The notes: generated by a model not told the origin, from the sequence alone. A stretch of 64,000 nt of DNA from Sideroxydans lithotrophicus ES-1 (GCF_000025705.1 NC_013959.1:546001-610000); one strand, 5' to 3'; shown: positions 17,768 through 27,083, counted from the stretch's first letter. Numbers and translations: made by a program.

Positions 17768-18610
17768 ATGAACAGTGCACATCCCCGCGAGTTCCAGTTC
17801 ACCGATCAGGATTTCCAGCGCATCCGCAAGCTGATCCATCAACACGCTGGCATCGCGCTGGGCGAGAACAAGCAGGAGCTGGTCTATAGTCGCCTGGCGC
17901 GTCGTTTGCGCGCCACCGGCATCAAGAGTTTCGGCGAATACCTTGATCTGCTGCAATGCGGGGACGAAGTCGAGTGGGAATCCTTCACCAACTCGCTCAC
18001 CACCAACCTTACCTCTTTCTTTCGCGAGCCGCATCACTTCTCGCTGTTGGGCGAGCATTTGCGCAAACAGGATGCGGCACGTCCGTTGACCCTGTGGTGT
18101 TCGGCGTGTTCCACCGGCGAAGAAGCCTATTCGATGGCGATGACGGCAGTGGAAACGCTCGGCGGAGGCGGGCGCCAGGTCCACATCATCGCCTCCGATC
18201 TGGATACGAAAGTACTGCAGACGGCGCGCGAAGGACGCTACAGGGTGGACGCCGTCGCCAAACTGCCCGCGCAACAGGTCGAGCGTTTCTTTCTGCACGA
18301 TACGGGTGAACAGGCCGACTTCGTCCGGGTCAGGCCGGAGTTGCAGAGAATGATCGACTTCCGCCGCATCAACCTGCTGGATGATGAATGGCCGATCCAC
18401 GCGCCGCTGGATGCGATCTTTTGCCGCAATGTGATGATCTATTTCGACAAGCCCACGCAACTTGCCATTCTCAAGAAGTTTGCGCCGCTGCTGCGCGACA
18501 ACGGGTTGCTGTTCGCCGGACACTCGGAGAATTTCTATCATGCCGGCGACTGGTTCAAATTGCGCGGCCATACCGTTTACGAACTGGCGGTCCGGCCGCA
18601 GGGGCGATGA
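17768..18610 (+). CDS. cheR: Chemotaxis methyltransferase CheR
   Basis: CheR uses S-adenosylmethionine to methylate receptor glutamates. The 280-residue product has the N-terminal helical domain ([20 protein letters not shown], then [12 protein letters not shown]) and the Rossmann domain with [22 protein letters not shown] and [11 protein letters not shown]. It overlaps the following cheB reading frame by the stop codon, indicating translational coupling. The receptors in the window lack the CheR-tethering pentapeptide. Confidence 0.95.
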   Translation: MNSAHPREFQFTDQDFQRIRKLIHQHAGIALGENKQELVYSRLARRLRATGIKSFGEYLDLLQCGDEVEWESFTNSLTTNLTSFFREPHHFSLLGEHLRKQDAARPLTLWCSACSTGEEAYSMAMTAVETLGGGGRQVHIIASDLDTKVLQTAREGRYRVDAVAKLPAQQVERFFLHDTGEQADFVRVRPELQRMIDFRRINLLDDEWPIHAPLDAIFCRNVMIYFDKPTQLAILKKFAPLLRDNGLLFAGHSENFYHAGDWFKLRGHTVYELAVRPQGR

Positions 18611-19179
18611 TGGGCGGGAAGATCGTCGTGGTCGGTTCCTCAACCGGCGGCACGGAAGCGCTCAAGGTGTTCCTTTCCGCCATGCCGGAACACGCGCCCG
18701 CCATCCTGATCGCCCAGCACATGCCGGAACTGTTCACCAGATCTTTTGCGGAACGCCTTGATCATCTTTGCGCGGTGCATGTGAAGGAGGCGGGACACCA
18801 TGAGGACATCGTGGCGGGCCATGTCTATCTTGCCCCCGGCCATTCCCACCTGTCGCTTGAGTGCGTCGCCGGAAAATATCGCACTGTGCTCAGCCGCGAC
18901 CCGCCCGTGAACCGCCATCGGCCTTCGGTCGAGGTGTTGTTCCACTCTGCCGCCCGCTGCCTGGGGGCAAACGCGATCGGGGTGATGCTTACCGGCATGG
19001 GCAAGGATGGTGCCGCGGCGATGCTGGAGATGAAGCGAGCGGGCGCTTACAATTTTGCCCAGGACGAGGCGAGTTGCGTGGTGTTCGGCATGCCGCGCGA
19101 AGCCATCGCGCTGGGGGCGGTGGATGAGGTCTTGCCGCTGGACAGGATCGCGGAACGCGTGCTGGCCCGAGTCAGATAG
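18607..19179 (+). CDS. cheB: Stand-alone CheB methylesterase domain (no receiver)
   Basis: This 190-residue protein consists only of the C-terminal catalytic domain of CheB. The catalytic Ser is in [10 protein letters not shown] (about residue 12), His in IAQHMPE (about 39) and Asp in [12 protein letters not shown] (about 138). The N-terminal receiver and linker of classical CheB (about 150 residues) are absent, because cheR occupies the upstream DNA and ATG 18607 overlaps its stop codon. Without a receiver it cannot be activated by CheA in the usual way, so demethylation may be constitutive or controlled otherwise. A second full-length CheB elsewhere is possible. Confidence 0.9.
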   Translation: MMGGKIVVVGSSTGGTEALKVFLSAMPEHAPAILIAQHMPELFTRSFAERLDHLCAVHVKEAGHHEDIVAGHVYLAPGHSHLSLECVAGKYRTVLSRDPPVNRHRPSVEVLFHSAARCLGANAIGVMLTGMGKDGAAAMLEMKRAGAYNFAQDEASCVVFGMPREAIALGAVDEVLPLDRIAERVLARVR

Positions 19180-19184
19180 GCCAT

Positions 19185-19203
19185 ATTTCTCCCGCTTTTC
19201 GGC
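19185..19203 (-). promoter_or_regulatory. Candidate class II operator (FlhDC-like box) before flhB
   Basis: Read on the minus strand this is GCCGAAAAGCGGGAGAAAT. The same 19-base word with one change (G for A) lies in the fliF-fliE divergent region at 63530-63548. It partly resembles FlhD4C2 half-sites (AAxGx-N-AAATA). A dispersed REP-like repeat is the main alternative, because TTTCTCCCGCTT also occurs in the flgB-flgC gap. Confidence 0.4.
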
Positions 19204-19255
19204 GGATGGGGTTTCCCGCGAATATCGATAATCGCCATGTGCAAAGGATACTGCC

Positions 19256-20401
19256 GTGGCCGAACAAGACAGCGATTTAGAAAAGACCGAATCACCCTCG
19301 CAGCGACGACTGGACCAGGCGCGCGAAGAAGGCCAGGTTGCGCGTTCGCGCGAACTTTCCACGTTCGCCGTGCTGATGGCTGGCGGTGCCGGCATCTGGC
19401 TTATGGGCGGCATGCTGTCGCAGCAACTCATCTCACTGATCAGGGAAGGCTTGACGCTGGATACCGGTCTGGCTTTCCACTCCGAATTGCTGGTGCCGCG
19501 CCTGCATGATCTGAGCATGTCGACACTGCTCGTCTTTTTGCCGTTGCTGGGGTTGCTGCTGGCGGTTGCAGCATTCTCTCCCCTGCTGCTGAACGGCTGG
19601 CTGTTCACGCTCAAGCCGCTGCAACCCAATTTCGGCAAACTCAATCCGATCACCGGCATCGGTCGCATGTTTTCCACCAATAGCCTGATGGAGCTGGCAA
19701 AAGCGATCGCCAAGGCAGTGGTGGTCGGCGGCATCGGGGCATTGGTGATATGGCACAACAAGAATGCAGTGTTGCTGCTGGTGAGCGAACCCATCGCCTC
19801 CGCCATTCCGCATCTGGGTAGCCTGGTGTGGGGAAGTTTTGCTGCCGTCATGGGCGGTCTGCTGCTCATCGTGGCGGTGGACGTGCCGTTCCAGCTGTGG
19901 GAGCACAACAAGAAACTGAAGATGACCAAGGAAGAGGTGCGCCAGGAATCCAAGGAGACCGAGGGCGATCCGCAGGTCAAGGCGCGTGTCCGCAGCATGC
20001 AGCGCGAGATGGCACGCCGCCGCATGATGGCGGAGATACCGAAGGCGGATGTGGTGGTGACCAACCCGACGCACTATTCCGTGGCGCTGAAATACAGCGA
20101 CAGCAAGATGCGTGCGCCTGTGGTGGTGGCCAAGGGTTCTCACCTGATGGCGGCAAAGATCAAGGAGATCGCCAAGGAGCACAATGTGCCGATACTCGAG
20201 GCGCCACCGCTGGCACGTGCCTTGCACAAGCACTGCGAACTGGGAGAGGCGATCCCCGAAGCACTCTATACTGCCGTTGCCGAGGTGCTGGCCTACGTCT
20301 ACCAGTTGCGCCGCTACAAGCAGGTGGGCGGTACCTATCCGCAAGAGCCGCACGAACTGCCGGTGCCGGAAGAACTCGATCCTGCCAACGCAGCTTTGTA
20401 G
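19256..20401 (+). CDS. flhB: Flagellar export switch protein FlhB
   Basis: FlhB is the membrane export-gate component that switches secretion from rod/hook to filament substrates by self-cleavage. The 381-residue product begins at GTG 19256 (AAAGGA 8 bases upstream; no usable ATG) with the typical EKTESPSQRRLDQAREEGQVARSRE. It has four membrane segments up to about 220 and the autocleavage motif NPTH at 270-273, in the expected place. It is first in the run flhB-flhA-flhF-flhG-fliA-motC-motD. Confidence 0.96.
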   Translation: MAEQDSDLEKTESPSQRRLDQAREEGQVARSRELSTFAVLMAGGAGIWLMGGMLSQQLISLIREGLTLDTGLAFHSELLVPRLHDLSMSTLLVFLPLLGLLLAVAAFSPLLLNGWLFTLKPLQPNFGKLNPITGIGRMFSTNSLMELAKAIAKAVVVGGIGALVIWHNKNAVLLLVSEPIASAIPHLGSLVWGSFAAVMGGLLLIVAVDVPFQLWEHNKKLKMTKEEVRQESKETEGDPQVKARVRSMQREMARRRMMAEIPKADVVVTNPTHYSVALKYSDSKMRAPVVVAKGSHLMAAKIKEIAKEHNVPILEAPPLARALHKHCELGEAIPEALYTAVAEVLAYVYQLRRYKQVGGTYPQEPHELPVPEELDPANAAL

Positions 20402-20534
20402 GCACTTTACCGACAGGCATGAATTGCCGCTGAAATCCCCTTCTATTCACGTTATCGATTTGGCGCCCGTTTCAGATAATACGTACAAGAGTAGCGGTCT
20501 GCATGGATCGCCGGAATGAGTCCAAGAGGTGCGT

Positions 20535-22619
20535 ATGAATATGCTGGAGATGTTGAGGGGCGCGATGTTGCGCGGTGGCGTGCGCGGTCTGGCCGGCCCC
20601 ATCCTGATCGTGATGATCCTGTCGATGATGGTGCTGCCGCTGCCGCCGTTCCTGCTCGACATCCTGTTCACCTTCAATATCGCGCTGTCGATCATGGTGC
20701 TGCTGGTGGCGATGAATACCACCAAGCCGCTGGACTTCGCGGTATTTCCTACCGTCCTGCTCATTTCGACCCTGTTGCGTCTATCGCTCAATGTCGCCTC
20801 GACGCGCGTCGTTCTGCTGCGCGGCCACACCGGTCCGGATGCTGCCGGCAAGGTGATCGAATCGTTCGGACATTTCCTGGTCGGCGGCAACTACACCGTG
20901 GGCATTGTGGTGTTCGTCATCCTGGTGGTGATCAACTTCGTGGTCATCACCAAGGGTGCCGGACGTATCGCCGAAGTCGGTGCGCGATTCACCCTGGATG
21001 CGATGCCGGGCAAGCAGATGGCCATCGATGCCGACCTGAATGCGGGACTGATCGGCGAGGACATGGCGCGCAAGCGCCGTGCCGAGATCGCCCAGGAAGC
21101 GGATTTCTACGGCGCGATGGACGGTGCCTCCAAGTTCGTGCGCGGCGATGCGGTCGCCGGCATCATCATCATGCTGATCAACATCGTCGGCGGCCTGGTG
21201 GTCGGCGTGCTGCAGCACAATCTCGATCTGGCCACCGCGGCAACGAACTACACCCTGCTCACCATCGGCGACGGGCTGGTGGCGCAGATCCCCGCGCTGG
21301 TGATCTCCACCGCGGCCGGCATGGTGGTGAGCCGTGTCGCCAGCGACGACAGCATCGGCCAGCAGCTCGCCAAACAGCTGGTGTCCAGTCCGCAGGTACT
21401 CATCCTGACGGCAGCCATCGTCGGTACCCTGGGCATGATCCCCGGCATGCCGCACTTCGCTTTCCTGCTGCTGGCAGGCTTGCTGGGCTGGTTCGCCTTC
21501 TTCCTGTTGCAACGCACCCAGCAGGAAGCGGTGAAAGCGGCGGCAGCGGAGAACCCCGTGGTCGCGCAAAGTACCGAAGCGCCGGAAGCCAGCTGGGAAG
21601 ACGTGGCGCAAGTCGACGTGCTGGGGCTGGAAGTCGGCTATCGCCTGATCTCGCTGGTCGACAAAGCGCAGGACGGCGATCTGCTGCGGCGCATCAAGGG
21701 CATCCGCAAGAAATTCACCCAGGACATGGGCTTCCTGCCGCCTGCCGTGCATATCCGCGACAACCTCGAGCTGCGCCCGAACGGCTATCGCATCACGCTC
21801 AAAGGTGCGGAGATCGGCAGCGGCGAGGCGTATCCCAACATGTTTCTGGCGATCAATCCAGGCAGCGTGAGCGGCACCTTGCCCGGCACGCCGACCAAGG
21901 ATCCGGCATTCGGACTGCCTGCTGTCTGGGTGGATGCTGCAGTGCGCGAGCAGGCGCAGGTGATGGGCTATACCGTGGTCGATGCAGGCACCGTGGTGGC
22001 GACGCACATGAGCCATCTCATCCATACCCATGCGGCAGAGTTGCTGGGCCGCCAGGAACTGCAGCAGCTGCTGGATCATCTCGGCAAGCTGGCGCCCAAG
22101 TTGACCGAGGATCTCATACCCAAATTGCTGCCGCTGGCGACGGTGCAGAAGGTGTTGCAGAACCTGCTGGACGAAGGCATGCACATCCGCGACATGCGCA
22201 CCATCCTGGAGACGCTGGCGGAACATGCGGTACACACCCAGGACGCTATCGTGCTGACCGGACTGGTGCGCATCGCGCTCGGTGCGGCCATCGTGCAGCA
22301 GTTCTACCCGTCGGCGCAGGAACTGCAGGTCATCGGCATGGACAAGGAGCTGGAATACGTGCTGGCGCAAGCCTTGCAGGCCGGCGGTTCGGCCATCGAG
22401 CCGAGTCTGGCCAATACCTTGCTGCGCGAGGCACGCACTGCGACGCAGACACAGGAACAGATGGGGCTTCCGGCGGTACTGCTGGTGCCCGGGCATATCC
22501 GCGATCTGCTGGCGCGTTTCCTGAAACGCTCGTTGCCGCAGCTCAGGGTGATTTCGCAAGAGGAAGTGCCGGGCTTCAAGACGGTGCGGTTTACATCGAT
22601 GGTGGGAGGTAGGGCATGA
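20535..22619 (+). CDS. flhA: Flagellar export gate protein FlhA
   Basis: FlhA forms the nonameric ring of the flagellar type III export gate. The 694-residue product has about eight N-terminal membrane segments (to about 330), the FHIPEP-family cytoplasmic loop (GRIAEVGARFTLDAMPGKQMAIDADLNAGLI) and a soluble C-terminal domain for chaperone-substrate docking. ATG 20535 follows AAGAGG by 5 bases; a GTG at 20529 is less likely. The stop overlaps the flhF start (ATGA). Confidence 0.96.
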   Translation: MNMLEMLRGAMLRGGVRGLAGPILIVMILSMMVLPLPPFLLDILFTFNIALSIMVLLVAMNTTKPLDFAVFPTVLLISTLLRLSLNVASTRVVLLRGHTGPDAAGKVIESFGHFLVGGNYTVGIVVFVILVVINFVVITKGAGRIAEVGARFTLDAMPGKQMAIDADLNAGLIGEDMARKRRAEIAQEADFYGAMDGASKFVRGDAVAGIIIMLINIVGGLVVGVLQHNLDLATAATNYTLLTIGDGLVAQIPALVISTAAGMVVSRVASDDSIGQQLAKQLVSSPQVLILTAAIVGTLGMIPGMPHFAFLLLAGLLGWFAFFLLQRTQQEAVKAAAAENPVVAQSTEAPEASWEDVAQVDVLGLEVGYRLISLVDKAQDGDLLRRIKGIRKKFTQDMGFLPPAVHIRDNLELRPNGYRITLKGAEIGSGEAYPNMFLAINPGSVSGTLPGTPTKDPAFGLPAVWVDAAVREQAQVMGYTVVDAGTVVATHMSHLIHTHAAELLGRQELQQLLDHLGKLAPKLTEDLIPKLLPLATVQKVLQNLLDEGMHIRDMRTILETLAEHAVHTQDAIVLTGLVRIALGAAIVQQFYPSAQELQVIGMDKELEYVLAQALQAGGSAIEPSLANTLLREARTATQTQEQMGLPAVLLVPGHIRDLLARFLKRSLPQLRVISQEEVPGFKTVRFTSMVGGRA

Positions 22620-23932
22620 ACGCTAGAAAATTCATCGCGGCCAGTTCGCGCGAGGCATTGAAGCTGGTACGTATCGAACTCGGCGAGGATGCCGTGATCC
22701 TCTCGAATCGCAAGGTGCCGGAGGGGGTGGAGATCGTGGCTGTAGCCGGTTCCGAACTGGCGCATCTGAGCGAGACGCGCGTGAGCGGCGAGGTTGCCCC
22801 GAAACAGCAGGGTGCGCAGCGGGTTCCTGTTCCTGAAGGGAATACAAGTGCAACAAAGCTGCAGCCACGTTCAGGCAGGCTGACCGCGCAGGCTGAGAAC
22901 CAGGCTGCCGCACTGGGTGCGAAGATACTGGAAGCGAACAGCAGCCGCGAGGCTGTCGCTGTGCCCGGGGCCAGGGATGCGAATGCGGAACAGAAAATCC
23001 TGCTATCCGAGATCAAATCCATGCGCAACCTGATGCAGGAGCAACTGGCACGGCTGTCCTGGTCGGATATGCAGCAGCGCGATCCGGCGCGCGGCGGGCT
23101 GCTGCGTGACATGCTCAATGCCGGCTTCAGCCCGATGTTGTCGCGCCAGCTATTGGAAAAGATCCCCGCCGATGGCGGACTCGACTGGCTGCGCCGCATA
23201 CTTGGCCACAACCTGCGTGTGGCGACAGTGCAGGAGGATGTGGTGGCGCGCGGCGGCGTGTATGCGCTGGTCGGTCCCACCGGCGTCGGCAAGACCACCA
23301 CCACCGCCAAGATGGCGGCGCGTGCCGTGGTGCGCTACGGAGCAGACAAGGTGGCACTGGTCACCACCGACAGCTACCGTATCGGTGCGCATGAACAACT
23401 GAAAATCTACGGCAAGATACTTGGCGTATCGGTGCATGCGGTGCGCGATACGGAAGACTTGAAGCTCACCCTGTCGGGACTGAAGCACAAACATCTGGTG
23501 CTGATCGACACCATGGGTGTCGGGCAGCGCGATAGCCGCGTGGCCGAGCAGGCACAGATGTTCGATACCGTGGGCGTGCAGCGTCTGCTGTTGCTGAATG
23601 CGACCAGCTCCGGCGGCACGCTGGAAGACGTGGTCAAGATGTATGGCGGTACGGGCGTGATCGGCTGTATCCCGACCAAGCTGGACGAGGCGGTGACGCT
23701 GGGTACGGTGCTGGATGTGGTGGTGCGGCACAAACTGACCATGCACTATGTGGCAAGTGGGCAGCGCGTGCCGGAAGACCTGCACGAAGTGAACCTGGAA
23801 TACCTGCTGCACCGCGTGTTCAAGGATGTCGGCAAGAGCAGCGCGGCATTCGCCATGCAGGAAACGGAATTGCCGGCCTTCATGGCCGGGATCGGCAGCG
23901 CCCAGGCCATGAGGGGACAATATGCGCTCTAA
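22616..23932 (+). CDS. flhF: Flagellar placement GTPase FlhF
   Basis: FlhF is an SRP-type GTPase that determines polar flagellar position. The 438-residue product has an N-terminal B domain (MNARKFIAASSREALKLVRIELGEDAVILSNRK), a variable linker, and an NG domain with P-loop GPTGVGKTTTTAKMA (about 221-235), TTDSYRIGAHEQLKIYG, LIDTMGVGQRD and TKLDEA. The start overlaps the flhA stop by 4 bases and the end overlaps flhG by 11. Its presence with FlhG indicates polar, number-controlled flagellation. Confidence 0.95.
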   Translation: MNARKFIAASSREALKLVRIELGEDAVILSNRKVPEGVEIVAVAGSELAHLSETRVSGEVAPKQQGAQRVPVPEGNTSATKLQPRSGRLTAQAENQAAALGAKILEANSSREAVAVPGARDANAEQKILLSEIKSMRNLMQEQLARLSWSDMQQRDPARGGLLRDMLNAGFSPMLSRQLLEKIPADGGLDWLRRILGHNLRVATVQEDVVARGGVYALVGPTGVGKTTTTAKMAARAVVRYGADKVALVTTDSYRIGAHEQLKIYGKILGVSVHAVRDTEDLKLTLSGLKHKHLVLIDTMGVGQRDSRVAEQAQMFDTVGVQRLLLLNATSSGGTLEDVVKMYGGTGVIGCIPTKLDEAVTLGTVLDVVVRHKLTMHYVASGQRVPEDLHEVNLEYLLHRVFKDVGKSSAAFAMQETELPAFMAGIGSAQAMRGQYAL

Positions 23933-24815
23933 TCATGCAAACGATCAGGCTGCCGGCTTGCGCCGTCTGCTGGCGCGTACCAGTTCGCGCGTGGTGACAG
24001 TGGTCGGCGCACGCGATGGTCTGGGTGCGACCAGCATCGTGGTGAATCTGGCAACAGCTCTGGGCAGCTCCGGCAAGGATGTGCTGGTGCTGGATGAGAA
24101 TCTGTCGCAGGATAATGTGGCGAACACGCTGGCCCTGAAAGCGCGCTACGATCTGTTGAATGTGGTGCGCGGCGACAAGACATGGCAGGATGTGATGCTG
24201 AGTGGTCCGCAAGGCGTGCGCATATTGCCGGTGGCGCGGGCCATACAAGGGCTGGCCAAACTGGATGAATTGCAACGCCAGTGCTTGCTGGAATCGCTGA
24301 GTGCAGCCGCGAAGGGCATGGATGTGGTGCTGGTGGATGCGGCGCGCGACGGGCATTCGGTTTGCGCCAGCCTGTCCGGTGACGAGCCCTTGTTGCTGGT
24401 GCTGAATGCGACCGCCAGTGGCATCACGGAAAGTTATGCCTTGCTTAAACAGATGGCGATGCATAATGGCAGGCAGGCATTCGATATCGTGGTCAACAAA
24501 GTCAGCAGCGAACGCGAGGCAATGGCGGTGTTCGACAATATGTCGCTGGTTGCGCGGGTGCATCTGCAGGTACGTTTGGAATATCTGGGTTATATTCCGG
24601 TTGATGAAAAGCTCAAACGTGCGACACAATTAGGCCGTTCGGTGATCGAGGCGTTTCCGGCGGCACAGTCGTCTTACGCCATACGCGAAGTTGCACAGGG
24701 CCTGTTGCGTGCACCGCGAGTGCCGGAGGAAGAACAGGATGTGCTGGGCAGCGTGATGCAACGCTTGATGCGTCAGGCGCGCCCGGTCAATAACAGAGTG
24801 GTGACGATCCCATGA
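23922..24815 (+). CDS. flhG: Flagellar number regulator FlhG (FleN/YlxH, MinD-like) with degenerate P-loop
   Basis: This 297-residue protein is in the FleN/FlhG position between flhF and fliA and has a MinD-like fold: an N-terminal FlhF-contact segment (NHANDQAAGLRRLL), the strand-loop VVTVVGARDGLGATSIVVNLATAL, VLVLDENLSQDN, VVLVDAARDG and a C-terminal amphipathic helix region. The deviant Walker A of MinD/FlhG is normally KGGVGKT; here the corresponding residues read ARDGLGATS, with both the signature and the P-loop lysine missing. ATP hydrolysis or ATP-driven dimerisation may be impaired. It overlaps flhF by 11 bases and fliA by 4. Confidence 0.88.
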   Translation: MRSNHANDQAAGLRRLLARTSSRVVTVVGARDGLGATSIVVNLATALGSSGKDVLVLDENLSQDNVANTLALKARYDLLNVVRGDKTWQDVMLSGPQGVRILPVARAIQGLAKLDELQRQCLLESLSAAAKGMDVVLVDAARDGHSVCASLSGDEPLLLVLNATASGITESYALLKQMAMHNGRQAFDIVVNKVSSEREAMAVFDNMSLVARVHLQVRLEYLGYIPVDEKLKRATQLGRSVIEAFPAAQSSYAIREVAQGLLRAPRVPEEEQDVLGSVMQRLMRQARPVNNRVVTIP

Positions 24816-25555
24816 GAATCGTCGGTAACCTGAAGATGAAGGCTATGTACACGCCGAACGGATTGAGCGACAAGGAAGAATGCCTGAAGGAATATGCGCC
24901 TCTGGTGAAGCGCATCGCCCATCACATGATGCTCAAGCTGCCCGGCAGCGTCGAAGTAGATGACCTGATCCAGGCGGGCATGATGGGGCTGCTCGATGCT
25001 GCCAGCCGCTACGACGAACTGCGCGGTGCGCAGTTCGAGACCTATGCGGCGCAGCGCATACGCGGTGCGATGCTGGACGAATTGCGCGGTGCGGATTGGC
25101 TGCCGCGCAGCCTGCGCCGCGACATGCGCCGCATCGAAACGGCGGTCAGCCGCCTGCAGCAACAGATGGGAAAGACGCCGAACGAGACCGAGATCGCCAG
25201 GGAGTTGGGGGTATCGCTGCACGAATACCAGCAGATGCTGCAGGAAGGCCGCGGCGCACAACTGCTCTATTACGAGGATTTCCACGGCGAAGAGGGCGAA
25301 GACTTTTTCGAGCGTTTCGAGTTCTCCGGCGACAGCAATCCGCTGGAACTGTTGCAGGATGAACGCTTCCGCGAGGCGCTGATCCACGCTATCGAGCGCT
25401 TGCCTGAACGCGAACGCCAGATGATGGGCATGCATTACGAGCAGGACATGAACCTGCGCGAGATAGGAGAAGTGATGGGGGTATCCGAGTCGCGCGTGTG
25501 CCAGCTGCACAGCCAAGCGGTGGCGCGCCTGCGGGCATCGATGAAGGGTCATTGA
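24812..25555 (+). CDS. fliA: Flagellar sigma factor FliA (sigma-28)
   Basis: FliA directs RNA polymerase to TAAA-N15-GCCGATAA promoters, five matches to which are found in this window. The 247-residue product has region 2 (EYAPLVKRIAHHMMLKLPGSVEVDDLIQAGMMGLLDA), region 3 (ARELGVSLHEYQQML) and region 4 with NLREIGEVMGVSESRVCQLHSQA. ATG 24812 overlaps the flhG stop (ATGA). An internal ATG at 24845 with AAGG upstream would give the more usual family N-terminus (MYT...) and is an alternative. Its activity should be held by FlgM encoded at 27577. Confidence 0.95.
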   Translation: MRIVGNLKMKAMYTPNGLSDKEECLKEYAPLVKRIAHHMMLKLPGSVEVDDLIQAGMMGLLDAASRYDELRGAQFETYAAQRIRGAMLDELRGADWLPRSLRRDMRRIETAVSRLQQQMGKTPNETEIARELGVSLHEYQQMLQEGRGAQLLYYEDFHGEEGEDFFERFEFSGDSNPLELLQDERFREALIHAIERLPERERQMMGMHYEQDMNLREIGEVMGVSESRVCQLHSQAVARLRASMKGH

Positions 25556-26304
25556 TGGACAAGCTCAGCCTGTTCGGGTTGGTCGTCGCCGTCACCGGGA
25601 TCATCGGCGGGCAATTGCTCGAGGGCGGGTCGGTCAATGTGCTGATGCAACTGGCGGCTTTCATGATCGTGTTCGGCGGCACGATAGGCGCTGTCATGCT
25701 GCAACATCCGATCAAGGTGTTCGTGACCGGCATCAAGCTGGCGGGATGGGTGTTCGTCACCCCGCACATCGATGAACAAAAACTGGCTTACCAGATCACC
25801 GCCTGGGGCAGCGTGGCGCGCAAGGACGGCATCCTGGCGCTGGAGGCCCAACTCAAGAACATCGACGACCCCTTCGTTGCCAAAGGCCTGCAACTACTGG
25901 TGGACGGCAACAGTGCGGAAAAGATCCGCGAAATACTGGACATCGACCTGCAAAGCTATGAGACCTTGCGCTGGCAGGCTGCACGGGTGTGGGAATCCGC
26001 GGCAGGCTATGCGCCCACCATCGGCATTCTTGGCGCAGTACTGGGCTTGGTGCATGTGATGCAGAGTCTGGGCGAGCCCGCCAAACTGGGGGCCGGCATC
26101 GCTGTCGCGTTCATCGCCACCATCTACGGCGTCGGCTCGGCCAACCTGGTGTTCCTGCCGATCGCCGGAAAGTTGAAGATCATCATTGCGCGGCAGGTGA
26201 ACTTGCGCGAGATGCTGATCGACGGTTTGTGCATGGTCGCCAATGCCGAGAACCCGCGCTTCATCGAAGGCAAGTTAAAGGGTTACATCTCTGAGGATGA
26301 CTGA
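25555..26304 (+). CDS. motC: Second stator protein MotC (MotA/PomA family)
   Basis: This 249-residue MotA-like stator differs from the MotA at 4034. It starts MDKLSLFGLVVAVTGIIGGQLLEGG and resembles the MotC/PomA branch. It has four membrane segments with the conserved SAAGYAPTIGILGAVLGLVHVM (Pro in TM3) and GVGSANLVFLPIAGKLK (TM4). Its ATG shares a base with the fliA stop (TGATG) and its own stop shares a base with motD, so translation is coupled through the whole group. The order fleN-fliA-...-motCD matches Pseudomonas, where MotCD is the second stator pair used for swarming or high load. Confidence 0.93.
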   Translation: MDKLSLFGLVVAVTGIIGGQLLEGGSVNVLMQLAAFMIVFGGTIGAVMLQHPIKVFVTGIKLAGWVFVTPHIDEQKLAYQITAWGSVARKDGILALEAQLKNIDDPFVAKGLQLLVDGNSAEKIREILDIDLQSYETLRWQAARVWESAAGYAPTIGILGAVLGLVHVMQSLGEPAKLGAGIAVAFIATIYGVGSANLVFLPIAGKLKIIIARQVNLREMLIDGLCMVANAENPRFIEGKLKGYISEDD

Positions 26305-27083
26305 TGGCGCGTCGCCCCAAACGAGCTGAGCACGACAATCACGAGCGCTGGATGGTCTCCTACGCCGATTTCATCACCCTGCTGTTCGCCTTCTTCGTGG
26401 TGATGTACGGCATCTCCTCGGTTAACGAGGGAAAGTACAAGGTCTTCAGCGTTTCGGTCAACCAGGCTTTCGGGGCCAACGGCAAGGCCGGGGAAGGCAA
26501 CGCGATCCACCTGAGCGAACAGGAGATGTACTTCAAGTCGCTGGTCGACCGGCGCAATGCGCGTCTGGCCGAGATCCAGCGCAAACAGAACGAGAGCATG
26601 CAGAATCTCGCCAAGGATCTGAATGCATCCATGGCGAGTTTCGTGAAGAACGGGCAGATGAATGTCTCGCAGACCGGTCGCGGCGTGGAACTGGAGATCA
26701 ATGCCAGTGCGCTGTTCAAGCAGGGTGAGGCGGACATCGAGCCGGAAGCGCTGAAGACGCTGGCGGATGCGGCAAAAGTTCTGGCCGGGAATGATTTTGC
26801 CATCGAGGTGGAAGGGCATACCGACAATCTTCCCATCAGCACCCCCAAGTTCCCTTCCAATTGGGAGTTGTCATCGGCACGCGCCAGCAGCGTCGTACGC
26901 CTGTTCATCGATCAGGGAATCACCGCCAAACGCTTGAAAGCGGTGGGTTCCGCTGACAATCAACCTGTGGACTCGAACGACACTCCGGAAGGGCGTGCCC
27001 GCAACCGGCGCGTGACCATCACCGTGCTGAATCCCGTGGCTGAGCCAGAGCCGACAGTCCTGTCTGCGCCAGAGCAGCAATAA
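26304..27083 (+). CDS. motD: Second stator protein MotD (MotB family)
   Basis: This 259-residue ion-binding stator partner of MotC has the single membrane helix WMVSYADFITLLFAFFVVMYG, with Asp22 as the ion-binding aspartate, a plug/linker region, and an OmpA-like peptidoglycan-binding domain (about 130-240) with EVEGHTDNLPI and NWELSSARASSVVR and RNRRVTI. Tyr just before the Asp and the overall sequence are MotD-like. It ends 24 bases before the stop of flgN on the other strand. Confidence 0.93.
   Translation: MARRPKRAEHDNHERWMVSYADFITLLFAFFVVMYGISSVNEGKYKVFSVSVNQAFGANGKAGEGNAIHLSEQEMYFKSLVDRRNARLAEIQRKQNESMQNLAKDLNASMASFVKNGQMNVSQTGRGVELEINASALFKQGEADIEPEALKTLADAAKVLAGNDFAIEVEGHTDNLPISTPKFPSNWELSSARASSVVRLFIDQGITAKRLKAVGSADNQPVDSNDTPEGRARNRRVTITVLNPVAEPEPTVLSAPEQQ

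Noticed and set aside
18388-18606. In-frame N-terminal extension of cheB back to 18388
   Set aside because: It lies within cheR in another frame, has no similarity to a receiver domain, and ATG 18607 overlaps the cheR stop as a coupled start.
20516-22612. Plus-strand open frame of 698 codons almost coextensive with flhA
   Set aside because: It is a shifted-frame shadow of flhA with Gly/Arg/Ala-rich nonsense composition; FlhA is fully conserved in its own frame.
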